This document shows positions 1-12,359 of a stretch of DNA of 31,842 bases, piece by piece (position 1 is the stretch's first letter; each line of letters opens with the position of its first letter). A program made the position numbers and the translations under genes. A model generated the notes under the pieces. It saw nothing but the letters and a program-made list of their open reading frames with translations, was not told the DNA's origin and made no database searches. Source of the stretch: Conidiobolus incongruus B7586 (lineage: Eukaryota; Entomophthoromycota; Entomophthoromycetes; Entomophthorales; Conidiobolaceae); contig JNEM01006410.1 in NCBI GenBank assembly GCA_000697335.1, forward strand, positions 1 to 31,842. The letters are read 5' to 3'.

Positions 1-1517
1 CTCTGTTAATTCTTAATCAAATTCATTTAAATTAAAATATATAATAAACTTATATTATTTATTTATAATTAACTATATTTGATCTAACTATAATAACTTT
101 TAGTTAATATATTAAAATTTAAATTTTACTTAAGGTGAGTTATAAATTTGTGTATTTTAGTTATAAAAAGAAAATTAAAACTTAGTATATCTACCTTTTG
201 CTTTTTTAACTTCCTTAAGTTTATAGGGTATAGAGTCAATTAACTTCTTATATTAAGAAGGATTAATTTTGTTTTAAGTATCTTAAATATATTCTTAAAG
301 CTTATTTAAATTTTTTGCTAGTGGGAAAGTTTTAACTACTTTTTTTAACTAATCCTAAAGATATTCAATTAGATTAAGGTTAAGGGATTAAAGAAGCTAC
401 TTCATAACTATTATTTTATTATTTTTAAACCATTTGGTAATAGAAATAATAATATAACAAAAAGCATTATCTTATTAGAAAATAATATCTGATTTATTTA
501 ACCTATATTATTTAATAGTTTTTTTTAATTTATTGTTTAAAGTATTTTAGTATATTTTAATATTAATTCCTTTATCAACTTTATAAAGGTACTTTATACC
601 AGAAGATAATATATATCTGTAAATTATAATTAACCCACCATTATATTTTTGGGTTAAAATAACATAATGGTCATAAAGTAGTTCTTTGTCTTTTCTAAAA
701 CATCTAGCTTTTTTATCAAATCTACTAAAGTATATTTTTGTTTCATTAGATTAAATAACCTTCCTCTAATTAATTTCAGTTTAATTTTAATAATGACATT
801 TAAACTCCTACCTAGTTTTACAATAAAACTTCTTTAGTTAAAGGTGTTTTTTCTTAAAATACAAGCAATATCTATTACAATATAAAGTACATATAATAGT
901 ATTAGAATTAACTAATATTCTTGTATAGTCTTGTAATTTTTTCTGTATTTCTATAATAATATTATATTTACTTATATAAATTAACTTATAAATATATCTT
1001 TTATCATATTTATCTATAATTTTAACATACTTAAGTTTAAGTTTAGATATATCTTTATTATAATTTTTAATAATTTTAGCTATAATAAACTAACTAACAC
1101 TAGTAATTCCAATAATCTCATAAGTTGATTTATCTTTATTATAAAATTGATTAATATATAAGTAAATCTTTTTAGAGAGGGATTTAGGTATTTTAATACT
1201 AATATTATTTAGAATAATAATTTACAATAATAATTTATAATAATATATTAATATATATATATATAATTTAATAAAAAAAGATTTAAGTAATTTTTACTTT
1301 ATATACCCTTTTAACTCTTAAACTTACAAATTTATGACTCACCCTATTTAAATTTTAAGATTTGATATATTTAATATAATTAAATATAACCTATTATAAT
1401 CAGGTAATATATTTTAATTATATATTTTAATTTAAATTAATTTAATTAAGAATTGTTTAAGTTATAGGTAAATATATAAATGATTTTTATTTTTTGACTT
1501 ATTTTTGCAGGCTAGTG
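1..1517 (-). mobile_element. Decayed Tc1/mariner (DD34E) transposon, copy A, cut at its outer end by the window edge
   Basis: A plain DNA transposon of the same family as the copy at 28845-30413. The inner end at 1517 carries the terminal motif GCTAGTG followed by TA, the expected target duplication. By alignment with the other copy about 56 bases of the outer end lie outside the window. Long terminal inverted repeats run from 1 to about 165 and from about 1322 to 1517; the shared inner edge reads GGTGAGTTATAAATTTG on one side and its near complement CAAATTTATGACTCACC on the other. Both strands are strongly AT-biased and the coding part is full of stops at former Gln and Trp codons. No autonomous activity is plausible. 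Confidence 0.85.
180..1186 (-). pseudogene. Tc1/mariner transposase remnant of copy A
   Basis: Reading the minus strand gives a decayed but alignable Tc1-type transposase. Visible parts are the KSLSKK-like N-terminal stretch near 1180, the NETKI segment (the usual first catalytic Asp read as Asn) near 730, a QDNAFCY-like block with the second Asp at 469-471, and an NLIEY block with the catalytic Glu at 364-366. Asp and Glu codons are exactly 35 codons apart, which is the DD34E spacing. Several stops replace Gln or Trp codons, all explainable by C-to-T or G-to-A change. It ends near 180 in a GRYTK-like tail that matches the GxYTxY ending of the family. Confidence 0.8.
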
Positions 1518-2189
1518 TATATTTGATTTTATAATTTATTTTTATAGATTTATATATTAATGATATTAATATTTCATTTCAAATCTAATATTTATATCTT
1601 AGAATATATAATAGGGATTATTTCAATTTAATATTATATTTTGGCTAATATTTTATTAAATGATTTTATAGTTAAGTTTATAATTCAATATTATAATAAT
1701 TATTCCAAAAATTATAATCATTAGTTATATATTAATTTATTTTATTTAAGAATAATTTCTTTAGTTTTTTTAATCTTTTATTAAGTTAAGAGGCATTTAT
1801 TTTAAGTTTTTAATATTTAAACCAAGTTTAATCTAAAATAAATAATTTAAATATATTAATAGTATTAGGGAGTTTTAATAACACTTTAATTAGAACAAAG
1901 GTGATATTAAATTTTTTTTAATAATAATTGAAATAATGAGAATTAAAATTAATTTTTAAAATATTATTAAGTTTTTAGTAATTTTTTATTTAACCTTAAA
2001 ATTAGTTACTTATAGATAAATTATTAGAAGACTAATTCTTTAAATTTTTATATATATTTTTATATAATACAATTAACTATAAATTATATGATTAATTTAT
2101 ATTTTTATAGCTAAATCAATTATATACATAGTATTAAATTGTTTAATAAATTAAGTTCCTTTTTTCCTCTAAATATTTACTATTCTTTT
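1518..2189. other. AT-rich DNA without a recognisable gene
   Basis: No open frame of useful length. On the minus strand around 1740-1920 there is a stretch that reads as Lys/Leu-rich sequence broken by stops (for example KRLKKLKKLF), which might be old RIP-decayed coding DNA, but I cannot assign it. Confidence 0.4.
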
Positions 2190-2420
2190 TATATTATTTC
2201 TAAGATAAAGACTATATTCTATTAATATTATATTATATTGGCACTACCTAATATAAATCATAATATATCAGTAACTTACCTCAGTTTAATACTTAATTAA
2301 ACTTTGTTTATATTTGAACACTATATTCCACACTATCTTATCACATTCTGTGCCATATTACTTTTATATTAAGTCTTCCTCTATACTATAATAATGATTC
2401 TATCTCTATACTTATATAAA
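2190..2420 (+). repeat. Degenerate direct repeat, left copy
   Basis: This stretch shares an ordered set of blocks with 3715-3915: AAGACTAT..CTATTAATA.TATATT, then GGCACTACCTAATAT (less similar), then AAGTCTTCCTCTA..TATA. The blocks lie in the same order and orientation with similar spacing (about 160 bases here, about 135 in the right copy). The pair could be fossil long terminal repeats or two insertions of a small element. The decay is too great to say which. Confidence 0.3.
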
Positions 2421-3714
2421 TAATAAATTTACAAAAATATTATTTTTATAAGGTTTTTAAAAAAATTTAAATAATTTTAAAGATTTATTATTAAGTATTA
2501 ATAATATTAAAATAAAAATTTGATGGTTAATATTAGGTTAAAATATGATTTAATTAAATAATAAATTTTTAAAATAGATTCTTAAATAAGAAGTTTTATA
2601 TAAAATTAAAAAAATTTTTTTATATTCATTATATATAAATTTTTTAAAACTAATAATATTATTGAAAAATTAAAAATTATAAAATTTTTGCATTTTTTAT
2701 TTTTTATTAAATATTAAATATCTATTATATATATAATATTAGAATATTATTAATTTTTGAATATAAAAGTTTTTTGCATATTAAATAATTTAATAGATAT
2801 ATTAATATAAAGAAACAATAAAATTTGAGAACTATATATCAATAATTATTATTAGTTGAATCAGGTTTAATCTGAATTTTTATTGACTATTAATAATTAT
2901 AAAACCAAAAGAATATTATATTTTCTAATAATAAATAATCATTTAAAATAATCAGATTTGAAAAATATAAACTTTGATAAAAAAAATTTTAATCAATTTT
3001 GAAGTTCACAGAGGTTTTTATATATATATATTAAATTTAAAATCATTTCCATATTAGCAATTGTCTTACTTTATGATATAGAGAATTTATTACTAATAAT
3101 ATATTTTTTAAAAAATGAATATTTTCTGATATTAAAAATTATAATTAGAAATAAAATACTTGCTAAAATAACTATAGTCATAAATATATTTATATTTCAT
3201 TAATAATTAGGTATATATGTATTAATTAGAAGTTATTTTGCTTTTATAAATTAAATAATTTATTAGTGACTCTATAGCTAACCTTGGCTAATAAATATTA
3301 TATAGCTATAATTGAAATTTTCGTGAGTTTTCTTGTTAGAATTATTAAATAGAAAATAAAACTATAGCTTAAATTCTTGGTGATATAACCAAAATATATA
3401 TGAATTGAAGTTTTTTGATAACTTCAAATAGACGATATATAATAGATATTCATTGTAAAAATATTTTGCCTAGAATTTAATTAAAATGTCAGTTATATAT
3501 CTATAATATTAAATCTTATTTTTCATTGTTAAAATATTAGTTTTCAAACTTTTTATATTTAAATTCAAATTCTATAATCATTATCAACCTTTAATAAATC
3601 AAGTAATTTATACTTTTAAAAATATTTTATTTATACAAATACCATTGATTTAACCAATAAACATGTTTTTTCTTCTTTTTCTCAATTATTATTATTTTAT
3701 TGTTTTTTGTTAAC
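2421..3714. other. AT-rich DNA between the two degenerate repeats
   Basis: No open frame and no recognisable protein motif. If the flanking direct repeats are old long terminal repeats this would be a heavily decayed interior, but nothing seen inside supports that. Confidence 0.3.
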
Positions 3715-3915
3715 CATTATTATTTCATAATATTGAGACTATCCCTATTAATACTATATTGTATATTAGTACTTATTACTGATATTTTAATATAATTATA
3801 TTAACTAATATACTCAAATCTTAAATAGACTTATTAATATATTAAATTAATTATACCATTACTAATTTAAGTCTTCCTCTACATTATACTAACCTAACTG
3901 CCTATTATTTTTACA
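3715..3915 (+). repeat. Degenerate direct repeat, right copy
   Basis: Counterpart of the repeat at 2190-2420, in the same orientation. Shared blocks are GAGACTATCCCTATTAATAC, TATATTGTATATTAGTACTTA and AAGTCTTCCTCTACATTATA. Identity is patchy and the region is AT-rich, so chance similarity has not been excluded. Confidence 0.3.
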
Positions 3916-5438
3916 ATTATCCATATTCATTATTTAAACCTTAACAAATTAGATAAATACCCAGATAAAATTTAATTAAGCCAAATTAAATATTTGAACC
4001 TGACATTGGATTTGGAGGATTTGAGGGAAAAAATAATCTGTCATATTATTGTATAGATTTTGAATTACGATTTATTTCAAATTTTGAACAGTTCCAATCT
4101 GAAATCCAAAGAGTGTATTGTTAATCAAGCACACATTTCAATTATAGGATTTTCTATAATGAAAATTTTATCTTAATGAATTAAAATTTTGATATTTAAA
4201 TTATTTTAATGACGATACAGTATAAATATTAGTATGATATATAAATTATTAAGGATTTCCTTTCCTGACTTTTTACAGCTAAACCTTTAATAATTATGTA
4301 AATTAACGAAAATATCTTTTGTTGGCTGAGGATATAATAGTTATATTAAATTAATTCATCATCAAGTTAACTGTTAATACAATCTAGTAGTATTAAATAA
4401 TAAAATTATAAATGAACAAAAAATAAAATAAGAATTTGTATCCGTTTTGTTAGACCAATGTTTTTCTATAGAGAATATTTTAGGATTAATCATTGATAAA
4501 ACTACAAATAGAAATCTCAAAATTTTCTTGGAATATACTAAAAATGATAATAATAATAATAATATTATTATACAACATCCATTGAAAATAGCATATTGTG
4601 TTTGGATATTTAGGTAATTGGGTAATAAAATAAAATACGAGTTATATGTTAGTTGATTAGTTGATAAATATGACATAATAGTGATTAGAGATGAACTTAT
4701 AGTTAAAAGTATTACATCTAGTAGTAAAAATCTTGTTAGTACAGTCTATATTCAGGTATGATATTTTAAATCACATAATATTTCTAATATTAATTTAAAA
4801 AATTGTTGATATTTTTTGAAAATGTATTTTTTTTAACAAGATTCCAAATGATTATGATAAGGATAACTAATTTTTCATCAATTTAAGATTATAATGTAAA
4901 GAATGAACTAATAAATTAGCTTATACATTCGAATATTTTAGTAACAGAATAAAAAATTAACTTGCAAAATTATGACGAATATTTAATTCTTTAGATCAAT
5001 AAGGCATTGATGGTTTTACTGTTAAAAACTATTTGAATAAAAATCAATAATTTAAATATATGTATAGTTGAATATTTGTCATTCATTATTTTATTTTAAA
5101 AAATAACTTATATAGAAACTGTCGTTTTTTACATTATATTACTTTAATATTAATATTGATAAGTAAATATTATTCATATTTTCTCATTCCACTTAGTGAA
5201 CAAAAGACAAATTTTTAAATTACACTGAGAAATAAGAAAAATTAAGTTAAAAAAATAACTAGAAAGGAAACTTTAATATTGCAAGGTGTAATTATATTGA
5301 AATTAAATAAACAGATATTAAAAGGCTTAATATTGTAAAAAATGATTATAATATGTTGATGAAATTTGTCAAGACTTAAAGATAGGTTAATGAATTACGA
5401 ATAAATGTATGAGTTTTATTATTTGATAACTCAAGTAA
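3916..5438. other. AT-rich DNA without a supported gene
   Basis: One minus-strand open frame (4374-4676, 100 codons) is rich in Ile, Leu, Phe and Tyr, as random translation of such AT-rich DNA would be. It has no recognisable motif and no GC rise. I see nothing else here. Confidence 0.5.
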
Positions 5439-5522
5439 CCGACTATAGCTCAGTTGGTAGAGCGGGAGACTGTAGTTCTAGCTGTAATCTCTAGGTCACT
5501 GGTTCAATTCCGGTTGGTCGGA
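5439..5522 (+). tRNA. tRNA-Tyr(GTA) with an 11-base intron
   Basis: Full cloverleaf. The 7-bp acceptor stem CCGACTA pairs with TGGTCGG and contains the C1:G72 pair typical of eukaryotic tRNA-Tyr. The D arm is GCTC-AGTTGGTA-GAGC. The anticodon stem is GGAGA/TCTCT with anticodon GTA at 5472-5474. The intron TTCTAGCTGTA (5476-5486) follows position 37, the canonical eukaryotic site. The T arm is ACTGG-TTCAATT-CCGGT and the discriminator base is A at 5522. The A box and B box are intact. It looks functional, in contrast with the decayed DNA around it, and marks the window as nuclear. Confidence 0.96.
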
Positions 5523-5531
5523 TCTTCTCCA

Positions 5532-5536
5532 TTTTT
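5532..5536 (+). terminator. RNA polymerase III terminator
   Basis: A run of five T starts ten bases after the discriminator base of the tRNA-Tyr gene, the usual pol III stop signal. Confidence 0.7.
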
Positions 5537-5819
5537 ACTAATATATATTCACTATTATTATTTGAACACATCTTGTATTGATATTTAAATTCTCAAACAA
5601 ATTTAATTTTTTCAATATTTTGAATTTAATCAATATTTAATTTTTCTCAACTCATATTTATTTTATATTTCATAACTTTTTTAAAGATCACCATTTCAGA
5701 AATATTAAATTTCTGATTATATAAAATTGTAAATTTTTAAACAATAATTAAAATTATTTTTATTTTTAATGGGTTTTCATACACTTTGTATGTTCAATTC
5801 CAATCTTCAACTACTTTAT

Positions 5820-6400
5820 ATTGCGATTATTAATGTACCCCATCATCTTAGTGTTACCACTTAGTTTCTTTAATCAACTTGAGATCTGTTATTAGTCATA
5901 TCCTACTAGGTAGAATTGCTGATCATGTAGATAAAATTAATGTGAAAATGAATTCATTCTTATTTATTGCAATTTCCTTCTTTTTCATTTATTCTTTTCC
6001 TACAACCTGTCCATCTTTATTTGAATTCACTCTAATTCATTATACTGTTCATGTAGTCTTTGTTTTATCAGTTCTGTTAACTTAAATCTTTGTGATGGAA
6101 AGCTTCATATGAATAGATAGCTATAATTAAGTTAAACTATTACCTCTTGATAATGGTCACATATTCTACCTAAAATACTTAAAAGTGCATTAAATTCATA
6201 TCACTTGAAACTTTTTAGATAATATCATTTACACAAGATTATTTAGGAATATTATGGCAAGTTTTATTATTATTTTAGCATCAGATTGGTTAATATTTCA
6301 GTGGATGAAGTATTGAGTTATGTTTATATTATTTATATCTCAAACAGTTTTACTATTTATTGAAATTCACACTAATATAAATGATTGAACCATAATGTTG
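5820..6400 (+). pseudogene. Decayed C-terminal part of a monocarboxylate-transporter-like MFS gene
   Basis: One reading frame (that of position 5879) keeps transporter-like sequence for over 500 bases despite stops. The stretch HLVSLIN-x-RSVISHILLGRIAD..DKINV aligns without gaps to the fungal MCT-type motif YLxSIxNAxSVFGRILPGYLADKxGRFNV. The changes GR to SH, P to L, G to D and R to K are all single C-to-T or G-to-A changes. A hydrophobic segment with a SFP turn follows, as after that motif in the family. Further on, in the same frame, ASDWLIFQ (near 6278) resembles the SGDWLGLQ segment before the last membrane helix. The N-terminal half is absent; the tRNA-Tyr gene lies where it would be expected. 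This is a RIP-like relic of a host gene. The open frame at 5879-6085 is a part of it. Confidence 0.5.
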
Positions 6401-9400
6401 ATAGAGATAAGAAATTAATTCATGATTTTGTATTAACTATTTTTAATATATATGATATTATCTCCGAATTTCCTTGATACAAAAATATTGATAATATAGT
6501 CGCAATAAAGTACTTCTAATTAGCTTATAAAGGAAATTGGACTAAATTATTCTGTTGATATATAAATAATATAATTTATTGTGAAGCTTCTTTCCTTTTT
6601 GAAAGTTTTACCAATTACTACTGTTATCATATCATTTAATTTTTAATCAAGATATATTTAAATTAATAACAAATATAATTTGCAATAATTTTACAGCTTA
6701 AAAACATCAAATGTAAAATTAAAATAAAATATTAATTGAGAGTATAGAATCAAGTTTGAAGCCAAGATAATTAATACGTATTCCTAATATTAATTTTCAA
6801 ACATTAAATAAATCTATTTCAAGCGATATATATGTTGTAAAATTCTATCGTTTACTGTTCCATAGGTTCTAGAATGGCCAGAAATGATATTAGGATTAGC
6901 GTCGTTGAAAGTCATTTTTTAACAAACGAAAAGAAAATGCAATAACACTAAAGATCAGTTGATTTCACGAAAAACTATCAACCTTGAAGGGATGCTTTAT
7001 TTCCACCGAAATTAATACATATTTATATTATAGAAAATACAACTAAAATATTATTTGCCTTTATCAAAGCATCATCTATTAACATGAACATGCTTAAATG
7101 TATGACTCATAAATATAACAAAATAAAGTTATCTATCAGTATTAAAAATATACAGATTAAGAATATATATATTTAGTGTAGCTTTCCATTATTAACTTCA
7201 GCAATATATATAAATACATTTTTTAGAATCTTTAAAATATAAAACTCTACTATGATTTTTTGATAATTCTATAATCAATTATGACCTTTGAATATTACAA
7301 ATTCCAAAATAATATATATTTCAAAAAGAAATTTTTCAAATTTAATTTTTTGCAGTGAAATAGATATTTTTGTTGATTATTACGTATCAAATATTTATAA
7401 CTAATAGCGAATATCAATAAATTATGTTTTTTGATCTTTTTTTAATCAAACTAATCAAAATTTTGCAATGAATTGAAATTATATCAAATTTTATTATTGG
7501 GAATAATTTAGTATTAATTAATGAAAACCATTTTTCAATATATAATTTTATTATCCATCTAATAGTTTTCGCTATTAGCTTAATTAAGTAAATTTAAAAA
7601 ATTGAATATTTCTAGTCAAATTATAAATATTAACAATGAATACATTCAAAATATTTAAATTTTCATAACCATAATTCTTTCATAATATTTTTCAATATAT
7701 TATATGATTGTGTTATATTTGATTAATTGTTAATATTTAGTAAAAGACAATGTAATCTTAATAAACTGATCAAGATTATTTATTAAATAACTGCCTAGTT
7801 TAAAATTGGTAATGAGGGTTTCAATTTAGTAAAAGCATATATAGTTAAAATATGATAATTGATCTAGCAACTATGAATATGTCTTTATCAGATTAAGGAG
7901 AATAAAATCATGAATAGGTCACGAATACATCTTAAAAATATTGCTACTATCACAAATTTGGCATTTGAGTTTATTTAACTACAGAGAGTAAAAGAGGAAT
8001 TCTAGATAAATACGAAATATAATTTTAAAAGTGCCAATGACCGATATAAAGTTTAAACTAAATATATTTAGTTCAGTTTATAATATTGAAGATCTCAGCT
8101 TTCCAATTTAATCATAGATTAAGTATATGGTAGTGTAGAAAATCTAAAAATAGTTTGGATCAATTTGAAGATAAATTTTTCCATTTCAAAAAAGTGACAA
8201 TTGAATTAAAGTTTTAATATTGATTTTATAACTTGAATAGTTAAAATATGATAATGATAACTAAAATAAGAATCCATTGTCGATTCTATAAACCATGAAA
8301 AGATATGAATATATTTACATGCTTATAGCTATCCAAATTAAATATGATATATAAATTGCTTTTTTACCATTATATCAAAGCTAAAGTTTTATCAATAAAA
8401 ATTATTATCCATTGTATTAATTAAATACTAATCTTAATATTTCTGGTCAATCTAAATATACATATGATGTCACTTTTAATATAATTTAAATTTAACAAAA
8501 TACTGTTTCAGTATTCAATATCAGGGTCAGTTGAATAATTTCCCAAAAAATATTTCAAAATAGGTGATATGTAAATTAAACAATAGTTTACCAAAATTAA
8601 ATTTTCAAACAAGAATATATAATAAAGATTTTCAAATATATTAAAATCAAATACAAAAATATATTTCAGGATAGAAACATAATATATTTTGAAGAATAAA
8701 ATCAATTACCTCCTTCAATTAACCTTAAAAGTTTAAACTCAATGTTCAATTGATTTTAAAATTCACTAACTATATTTGATAACCTACTTATTCTAAATTA
8801 CGAACCGATCGCTTATCATTTGATCATGGTGATATACTCTAAATCTATTTGTAATTATAATAGGGAGCATAAAATCAAATATAAACATTTTTTTATTAGT
8901 ATTTTCTCATTCTATTGAATTAAAATAAAATAAAATAAAATTTGCCACTTATTCGCTAAAAGTATATTATCCTAAAAATGGTTCTAATTTTTAATTCAAT
9001 ATAATTATTGAACCAGATTAAATTTTTACTATTTATGTTAAATATTATCGATTATCTCAAATTTAAATATTTCAACAATTTAAAATTTGACAAATCAAAT
9101 TAAATTGATTTATTATTTATTTTAAAAATTTCTATATCCAAAAAATTAATATATTATAGCTAATATAGTAAAATGCTATATATAATTTATTTATTAGGAT
9201 GCACTATATTCAATTAATGAACACATTTGGAAATTCCTTTTATGATACTTGAAGATATTTAATGCAATGTTGTTATAATTAATTTATTGGTTAACCTGTA
9301 TATGAATATGTATAATAGAAACTAAGGATAATAGAATCTCAATTTAGATCAATAGTCACATTAACTATAGTGAAAATTAGTTAGGTAAAATAAACCGAAT

Positions 9401-11976
9401 AATATCGTTAAAATATTTTAAAGCTTAATTTACTTAGGTATTGGAATGACAAAATAACCATTAAATATAATTATTTTTAAAATATTTCCTGTTAAATTTT
9501 GAACCTAATATTCAAGATTTTGACTTATATATATTGAAAATACAATCTAATTATTAAATTATTAATATATTACTATATAGTTTCCTTTTTAATTTTTTAA
9601 ACTCTTTATAGATATGGTTTACATAAATGTAATCTCATATACACTCATTTTTAAAATTTTAATTGATAGTTATCTTTTTTTATAAAAAAAACTTTAATAG
9701 AATTTTATCAAGTTTATGTAGAAACAATGTAATAATAGTTATATTATCACTCTACTTATCATAAAATCAAATTTGTTTATTAATAATTTATATGATTCTA
9801 GAATTATAAATCAATAGACCCAATAATATAAAATGAATGATATAAATATTAAAGCTAATATTAATTTAGAATCTATATTTGTAAATTATATGATTGTTCA
9901 TTGTGTTGTGATTTATAATAAGATGGTTGGTAGTAAATTATTTCAATAGTTGATCCAGTGAATGTTATAATCTATCAAATACTATTGCCTTAACTATCCA
10001 ATCGAGATCCACCTTTAATTTTGAAATCCAATAATTAAAATAATCTCATCATAGGAAGATTTCATTTTAACCATTAAAGTCAATGGATAATTTTTGCACA
10101 ATATAGATTCAGACCTCTAAATATTTGCAACGAACGACATGATTGTGAGAAAGAAGCCGCAGTTTTTGGACAAATGTGTAAGAAGTGATGAATACTTAAA
10201 TTTGATTAATGAAAAGGGTCATGTTTAATTGGTTTGACAATTTCTATCCTCTCCAGAATTGAAGAGTATTAGTTTGAGTGGAAGCTAGGAGCAACCGAGA
10301 GTCAATAGCTTCAAATCTTTTAGAACATAATTATTACTCTAGGTATTCGATATTATTTAGTTTTAAATATGATATCTGTTGTACTAAGGTAGCTTGATAC
10401 TGATTTAGTATTCATTTAATAACAGCTATGCACTTAATTTAGGACAAATAGGTTACTGACAAATATTTTACAACAATTATACTACTCATTCATGAAAAAT
10501 TACAATGGATTGCTCCAAAATTTCAAACTAAATTTGTGAAATATTTTTTATTATTGAGAAATAACTGATTTTTTGTATAGATAACCTAAAATTAAGTTTT
10601 CAGCCTAATTAAGTACATTAAATATATTTTATGAATATACTTTATTTCAATGAAATTACTTTTAATTTAATTTTATACCTCAATTGAAAAAACCAATTAA
10701 TATTTTATTCACTATTATTAAAAAATTTATGAATATGAGAGTAAAACTTGATAATATTTACTATTTGAAATGATAATGAATATGAATAATGTAAATATGT
10801 GAAAATATAAATCTTTTTTTCGATAATAGTATATTTAATATTATATGTTTATTTCTAGTATATAAGACAATAATTAAATTAGCAGCCAACTCATTACCGC
10901 TATGCATTTTTTTCAAAGTTATTCGCAATAATATATTAAAATATTTATTTTCTGATTTATTGAAATTTGAAAAAAAAATTAATATGAGTTTTATTTTTTA
11001 AATAAAATAAAATTAATAACATCAAAATATAAATTTGGTTATATTATTGCTCTTTTATGTGGTATATGAATTATTCTAAAATTTAAACAATTTAGCCTAG
11101 ATAACATGATAATTCAAGTGTTATAATAATTGAAAGAAAAAAAATATTACTTATTGGTAAAAATTTTAGAAAATATATTATTTTTAAATTAAGAGGACAA
11201 ATTTAATATGATAAAAGGTTACTAAAATTAGATCAGATTGAATTTAATTTTGCATACAATTTTATATTATTGATAAACCAAATTAATTACATATAATTGA
11301 ATTTGATGATAATTTTTGTTGATACTTTTAATATCAAATGGTATATATTTATCATAATTTTGTTTCATTTTATATAAGAATAATTTTTTATTAAGTGTCT
11401 TCATTTATTATTAAAATTTGAATTCGATTTAATCACAAATATTAAAATCTGGAGATAGGAAATGAATAACTATAGTTAAGCATATATATAAATTTATTAA
11501 TATGATAATTGAAATTTAATTTGTGATTATCAATATTTATATTGTAGCTTGTATCACTATATATTAGATATAGAAAATAAAAAACTAAAAATCAAATTGA
11601 ATGAAATTTGATAATTCTCTATTTGGAATAACTCATATTAATTAATTATTCAATAATTGAAAATGATAAATATTAATATATATATTGCAGTTTGATATTT
11701 TGAGAATATTAAAATAAATAAACAATAATATAATAAAGTATATTGATATTGATATATTTTGAATTATAACGTTATTAAATATTAATCAATTGATGTTAGA
11801 TTATAATAATTAATCAATTTCTATATTTAAACTTTTTAATAATAAAAGATATCACAAATATATAATATGAAATAAGTTTAATATTTATATTTAATTGAAA
11901 ACAGTTGCGAATTTTGAGTTTTTTACCATTTATTGGTATTTTGGAATATAAATTGTAATTATATATAGAAAATAAT
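6401..11976. other. Gene desert, AT-rich
   Basis: No supported gene in 5.6 kb. Two short patches have visibly higher GC, about 6860-7010 and about 10100-10340; neither gives a clean frame on either strand. In the second patch one frame reads CNERHDCEKEAAVFGQMCKK and another reads RKKPQFLDKCVRSDEYLNL, both soon meeting stops, so it may be old coding DNA, unassigned. The 65-codon open frame at 8508-8705 is low-complexity and unsupported. Confidence 0.5.
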
Positions 11977-12267
11977 TTAGTTACAGCCTAAAGATACTAC
12001 TTCATCCTTTTCATTAACGTAAATAGTTAATCTCTTCTCATCATATAAAAAGTCACCGGGATACTTTGCACCAAAGACGCGATGGTTTTCTGGGAGTTTG
12101 GTTCTTGGCACAAAAGTATGAGAAGTGGTGATGAATCCTTTAACTTCATCAATGTAAATAGCCTTGTTGAGTTGATTAACCCATCTGTCACCTTTACAGG
12201 ATTGGAGAGTAGAGGCTTGAGCGGAGACAAGAGAGGCAGTGAGGAGAGCAAATAGATTCAAGTTCAT
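11977..12267 (-). CDS. Small secreted protein, copy 1; probable I78/potato-I-like serine protease inhibitor
   Basis: 96 residues, no intron. A signal peptide (about 1-16, MNLNLFALLTASLVSA) is followed by an 80-residue mature chain with only two cysteines, C24 and C95, which would form one bond joining the chain ends. W29..L33.K35 and R63-V64-x14-R79-L80, then VNEKDEVVSLGC, match by pattern the Aspergillus elastase inhibitor (MEROPS I78) and potato inhibitor I (chymotrypsin inhibitor 2), where Arg also lies six residues after the scissile bond. This places the predicted P1 at F73 (D-F-L-Y loop), suggesting chymotrypsin- or subtilisin-like targets. It is the most divergent intact copy in its leader. 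Secretion and the gene model are well supported; the inhibitor role is inferred from remembered family patterns. Confidence 0.88.
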   Translation of the reverse strand: MNLNLFALLTASLVSAQASTLQSCKGDRWVNQLNKAIYIDEVKGFITTSHTFVPRTKLPENHRVFGAKYPGDFLYDEKRLTIYVNEKDEVVSLGCN

Positions 12268-12331
12268 TATAAATTTATTATTTTTTAGATTACACAGAAT
12301 TTGATGTTCAGAGTAGTATTCGTTTTGTCAT

Positions 12332-12359
12332 TTATATAATTTATTAACTCAAAGATTGA
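12332..12359 (-). promoter_or_regulatory. Promoter of copy 1: TATA box and conserved upstream element
   Basis: TTATATAA at 12332-12339 starts 65 bases from the ATG. The element ACTCAAAGATTGA (+ strand reading) at 12347-12359 lies 15 bases beyond it. The same pair recurs before every copy in the array. Confidence 0.65.

Noticed and set aside
4374-4676. 100-codon minus-strand open frame rich in Ile, Leu and Phe
   Set aside because: Low-complexity translation of AT-rich DNA, no motif, no GC rise and no promoter resemblance.
8508-8705. 65-codon minus-strand open frame
   Set aside because: Same composition as random AT-rich translation, with no homology recognised.
12027-12251. 74-codon frame inside copy 1, with a counterpart inside copy 6 (26387-26611)
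   Set aside because: Shadow frame in the same DNA; it recurs only because the genes are homologous and is not open across the other copies.
11977-12267. Reading the family as RNase T1-like or as small toxins
   Set aside because: The His, Glu and Arg catalytic pattern and two-disulfide layout of fungal ribonucleases are absent; the spacing around R63-V64 and R79-L80 fits protease inhibitors better.
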